64,000 nucleotides of DNA from Cohaesibacter sp. (lineage in GTDB: Bacteria; Pseudomonadota; Alphaproteobacteria; Rhizobiales; Cohaesibacteraceae), in contig JAOAQZ010000018.1 in assembly GCA_025210795.1 (NCBI GenBank), positions 1-64,000 on the forward strand. Direction: 5' to 3'. This document shows, piece by piece, positions 60,855 to 64,000 of this stretch; the stretch's first letter is position 1, and every line of letters starts with the position of its first letter. The position numbers were made by a program, and so were the translations under genes. The notes below the pieces were generated by a model that saw nothing but the letters and a program-made list of their open reading frames with translations, searched no databases and had not been told where the DNA came from.

Positions 60855-63413
60855 ATGGCAAATCAAATGCTCGTTGATGCGACGCATCCGGAAGAAACCC
60901 GGGTGGTTGTCGTACGCGGCAGTCGGGTTGAAGAATTCGACTTCGAATCCGCCAACCGCAAGCAATTGCGTGGCAATATCTATCTAGCAAAAGTCACCCG
61001 CGTGGAGCCATCGCTTCAGGCAGCTTTTGTAGATTATGGCGGCAACCGACATGGTTTCCTCGCATTCAGTGAAATCCATCCGGACTATTACCAGATCCCG
61101 GTAGCGGATCGTCAGGCCCTTCTTGAAGAAGAAAAGGGTCAGGATGACGAGAGCGAAGCAGCGGAAGCCGCTGACGAGAGCGCCAAAAGCGAGTCCCAGA
61201 GCGATGCTACGGCTTCATCCGATGAGGATGCAGACGGTGAGAATGTCGAACAGGTCGGCGCAGAAGACGCGATGGAAGAAGTGCCTGAGCGCTCAAGCCG
61301 CCGTCGCGCTCGCCAGTACAAGATTCAGGAAGTGATCAAGCGCCGCCAGATTTTGCTGGTGCAGGTTGTAAAAGAAGAGCGCGGCAACAAAGGCGCAGCT
61401 CTAACCACCTATCTGTCACTTGCTGGCCGCTATTCCGTACTGATGCCAAACACCGCACGCGGTGGCGGTATTTCGCGCAAAATCACCAATATCACAGACC
61501 GCAAGCGCCTGAAAAAGATCGCCTCTGATCTGGATGTCGCCGATGGCATGGGCGTTATCCTGCGCACAGCCGGTGCCTCTCGCACCAAGGCCGAAATCAA
61601 GCGCGACTTTGAATATTTGCTGCGCCTTTGGGAAAATGTGCGCGACCTGACATTAAAGTCCGCCGCTCCCTTGTTGGTCTATGAAGAAGGCTCGCTGATC
61701 AAGCGCTCCATTCGAGATCTCTATAACAAAGACATCGATCAGGTGCTGGTCTCTGGCGAAGACGGCTATCGCGAAGCAAAAGACTTCATGCGCATGCTCA
61801 TGCCAAGCCACGCCAAGAATGTGCAGCCTTATCGCGAAGAACAACCCATCTTTACCCGCTGCGGCATCGAGCCCCAGCTGGATGCGATGTTCTCGCCTCA
61901 GGTTACGCTAAAATCCGGCGGCTATATCGTTATCGACCAGACCGAAGCTCTCGTCTCGATTGACGTAAACTCCGGCCGGTCCACGCGCGAACATAATATT
62001 GAAGACACTGCTCTTTCCACCAATCTGGAAGCCGCTGAAGAAATTTCCCGCCAGTTGCGCCTGCGCGACTTGGCTGGCCTAGTTGTGATTGACTTCATCG
62101 ATATGGAAGAAAAGCGCAACAACCGTGCCGTGGAAAAGCGCCTCAAAGATTGCCTGAAATCTGACCGCGCCCGCATTCAGGTGGGCCGCATTTCGCATTT
62201 CGGACTGATGGAAATGTCCCGTCAGCGCATTCGCACCGGCGTGCTGGAAAGCACCATGGACCCCTGCCCGCATTGCCATGGCACCGGCCATGTGCGTGCA
62301 GCAGCATCTGTGGCTCTTCTGGTACTGCGCACAATCGAAGATCACTTGCTGCGCGGTGTTGCTCATCATCTGCTGGTCAAGACTCGCACCAATGTTGCTC
62401 TTTATATCCTCAACCAGAAGCGCCAGAATCTGGCCGAGCTGGAAACGCGCTTTGGTGTGAACATCACCATCGAGGTTGAAGAAAATCTTGAAGGCAAACA
62501 TCTGGAGATTGAACGTGGCGAGCCTTTGGATAAGCCGGTTGCGGCAACGCCAACCGTCTCCATGCTCACAACCGACAAGCTGATTGCCGACGAAGACAGC
62601 GAAGAGGACGAGCGTCAGGAGCAGGAAAGCGAATCCAGCTCCAAAAAACGTCGTCGCCGTCGCCGCCGCAAAAAGCCTTCCTCTGCCGAGCATCGCGCAG
62701 AGAATGCAGCTGAAGACGGATCTGATAGCGAGACGGACGAAAACACGCCAGAATCCGGCACTCAAGAAGATGAAGGCAGTGTAAGCGAAGCCTCAGCCGA
62801 GAGTGCGAGCGCGGATGAGGACGAGAAGCCGAAGAAAAGCCGCCGTCGCGGTCGTCGTGGTGGACGCCGCAACCGTCGCAACCGGTCTTCTGATGAAGAA
62901 AATACGGTTGAAGCAGAAGCTGGTGAAAGCTCAGAAAACGCCGAAGCTGCATCTGAAGGCAGCGACGCTGAAGCAAAAAGCACGCCTGAAAGCGCGCCGG
63001 AAGCAGCAACTGCCGAGGCTGCTCCAAGCGAGACCGCAGAAGCTGAAAGCTCCGATGCTGTAACGGACGATGGCCCAGCCCTTGAAACCGAAGCAGCCCC
63101 TGAAACCAAAAGCGCAAGCCCTGCCGAGTCACCCGAAGGGGAAGCCGAGGTTCCTCCTGTTGAGGCTGAAGCAAGCGCTGAAAGCACTGAGCCGCAAGAC
63201 GCGCCAGCTCAAGAAGCAGGCGCTTCACAAGAAGAGACAGCGGAGGCTGAAGGCGCACCGGTAGAAACCTCTCAAAGTCAAGCAAACCCTGCCCCTGAGC
63301 AAGAGGCCCAAGCAGCCGATGCCCCACAAGAAGAGGCAAAAGCTGAAAAAACCAAAGAAGAAGAGCCACGCCCCAAACGCTCGGGCTGGTGGCAGAGAAG
63401 CGGCTTTCTTTAA
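60855..63413 (+). CDS. rne: Ribonuclease E
   Basis: 852-residue endoribonuclease and degradosome scaffold. The S1 domain starts at RGNIYLAKVTRVEPSLQAAF (about residue 39) and is interrupted by a 58-residue acidic insert (about 91-148), a known alphaproteobacterial trait. The catalytic core shows metal-binding DVNSGRSTREHNIEDTAL-like sequence and LAGLVVIDFIDMEEKRN, and the zinc-link cysteines in DPCPHCHGTGHV (about residue 470). The C-terminal third is low-complexity: Arg-rich patches (KKRRRRRRRKKP, RRRGRRGGRRNRRNR), probably RNA-binding, separated by Ala/Glu/Ser-rich stretches, ending RSGWWQRSGFL. The start at ATG 60855 has GGAGATC upstream; a start seven codons earlier is not favoured. Confidence 0.97.
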   Translation: MANQMLVDATHPEETRVVVVRGSRVEEFDFESANRKQLRGNIYLAKVTRVEPSLQAAFVDYGGNRHGFLAFSEIHPDYYQIPVADRQALLEEEKGQDDESEAAEAADESAKSESQSDATASSDEDADGENVEQVGAEDAMEEVPERSSRRRARQYKIQEVIKRRQILLVQVVKEERGNKGAALTTYLSLAGRYSVLMPNTARGGGISRKITNITDRKRLKKIASDLDVADGMGVILRTAGASRTKAEIKRDFEYLLRLWENVRDLTLKSAAPLLVYEEGSLIKRSIRDLYNKDIDQVLVSGEDGYREAKDFMRMLMPSHAKNVQPYREEQPIFTRCGIEPQLDAMFSPQVTLKSGGYIVIDQTEALVSIDVNSGRSTREHNIEDTALSTNLEAAEEISRQLRLRDLAGLVVIDFIDMEEKRNNRAVEKRLKDCLKSDRARIQVGRISHFGLMEMSRQRIRTGVLESTMDPCPHCHGTGHVRAAASVALLVLRTIEDHLLRGVAHHLLVKTRTNVALYILNQKRQNLAELETRFGVNITIEVEENLEGKHLEIERGEPLDKPVAATPTVSMLTTDKLIADEDSEEDERQEQESESSSKKRRRRRRRKKPSSAEHRAENAAEDGSDSETDENTPESGTQEDEGSVSEASAESASADEDEKPKKSRRRGRRGGRRNRRNRSSDEENTVEAEAGESSENAEAASEGSDAEAKSTPESAPEAATAEAAPSETAEAESSDAVTDDGPALETEAAPETKSASPAESPEGEAEVPPVEAEASAESTEPQDAPAQEAGASQEETAEAEGAPVETSQSQANPAPEQEAQAADAPQEEAKAEKTKEEEPRPKRSGWWQRSGFL

Positions 63414-63438
63414 GCCCTAATCTTCTTTAGTACCAAAC

Positions 63439-63474
63439 AAAAAGGCCGCTCATTTCCTTATGAGCGGCCTTTTT
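63439..63474 (+). terminator. Bidirectional terminator between rne and the aminotransferase gene
   Basis: 15-base stem AAAAAGGCCGCTCAT / ATGAGCGGCCTTTTT with a six-base loop; convergent genes. Confidence 0.95.
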
Positions 63475-63505
63475 AGTATTCAGTCTCGCAACCAGATCAC
63501 ATGGA

Positions 63506-64000
63506 CTATTTCAGCCAGTGTCCCAGTTGCTTGATGGCCTGTTCCATGGCCTCAAAGGTGCCAGCAAAAGACAAACGAACATATTGCCCACCGCGCTCAA
63601 CATCAAAATCAGCGCCCGGTGTGATCGCCACTTTGGCCTCGGCCAGAGACCGCCGGGCAAAGTCCATGGAATCATTCGTCAGGTTGCTGACATTGGTATA
63701 GACGTAAAAAGCACCATCCATGGGCATGAAGTTGCCCAACCCGATCTTTGGCAATTCAGCCATCAAAAAATCACGGTTTTTGGCATAGCCCGCCTTGATG
63801 GCCTCTAGCTCATCCCGCGCATCAAAAGCAGAAATGGCCGCGACTTGCGAGAGCATGGGCGCGGAGATGTAAAGACTCTGCCCCAAACACTCAACCGAGC
63901 GCAAAGCCTTCTCTGGCAGCACCATCCAGCCAATGCGCCAGCCGGTCATGCAATAATATTTGGAGAAAGAATTGATGATGACGGCATTGGGGGAATAGCG
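63506..64000 (-). CDS. Class I/II pyridoxal-phosphate aminotransferase, C-terminal part (cut by window edge)
   Basis: 165 C-terminal residues are present; the frame stays open to the right edge. The PLP-binding region reads NSFSKYYCMTGWRIGWMVLP, with the Schiff-base lysine and the G-W-R-I-G motif of fold-type I aminotransferases. The C-terminal domain has MDGAFYVYTNVSNL and YVRLSFAGTFEAMEQAIKQL, where the Arg of VRLSFA binds the substrate carboxylate. The missing N-terminus would extend beyond 64000. Probably acts on aspartate or aromatic/branched amino acids; not decidable. Confidence 0.93.
   Translation of the reverse strand, partial: RYSPNAVIINSFSKYYCMTGWRIGWMVLPEKALRSVECLGQSLYISAPMLSQVAAISAFDARDELEAIKAGYAKNRDFLMAELPKIGLGNFMPMDGAFYVYTNVSNLTNDSMDFARRSLAEAKVAITPGADFDVERGGQYVRLSFAGTFEAMEQAIKQLGHWLK

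Overview
The window is chromosomal housekeeping DNA from an alphaproteobacterium, most likely of the order Hyphomicrobiales (Rhizobiales). Evidence: a complete-type nuo operon in the order A-B-C-D-E-F-G-H-I-J-K-L-M with a long NuoE carrying a C-terminal helix-hairpin-helix domain; the lon / clpX / clpP / tig block; a SUF operon in the order desulfurase-sufB-sufC-sufD-sufS-sufT-sufA; the rne / amidase / PBP1a / prfB block; a TIGR02301-type secreted protein; and CtrA-like TTAA-N7-TTAA sites. A marine genus such as Cohaesibacter is a guess only. I see no prophage, insertion sequence, CRISPR array or integration scar.

Layout. 1-13231 (minus): NADH dehydrogenase (complex I) operon, cut at the left edge inside nuoM, with an extra two-helix membrane ORF between nuoH and nuoI. 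13844-14962 (plus): PfkB-family kinase. 15124-15951: three tandem tRNA-Asp genes (minus) and one tRNA-Val (plus). 16157-23519 (minus): HU, Lon, ClpX, ClpP and trigger factor, i.e. nucleoid and protein quality control. 23683-25593 (minus): tRNA-Leu and the NAD(P)HX repair enzyme. 26091-28003 (plus): glnB-glnA nitrogen assimilation pair. 28114-28919 (minus): an unusual histidine phosphatase and a 57-residue tail-anchored protein. 29361-36511 (plus): topoisomerase IV ParE, three small conserved or secreted proteins, a DEAD-box helicase and a diguanylate cyclase. 36609-44051 (minus): SUF iron-sulfur assembly, which plausibly supplies the many clusters of complex I at the other end. 44357-54568: hydrolase, AnmK, TyrS, a large AsmA-like protein, Bcp, a DUF455 protein and an M23 envelope protein. 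54659-60073 (minus): prfB with a programmed frameshift, PBP1a and an AMIN/amidase. 60855-63413 (plus): RNase E behind a leader of about 780 bases. 63506-64000 (minus): C-terminal part of an aminotransferase.

The main items worth a second look are small or regulatory: the +1 frameshift in prfB, the extra membrane ORF in the nuo operon, a perfect hairpin lying between the ribosome-binding site and start of the diguanylate cyclase, covarying hairpins between the tandem tRNA-Asp genes, the 57-residue tail-anchored protein, and the long rne leader. I did not find a convincing undescribed multi-gene system. All calls come from reading the sequence; no database search was run.
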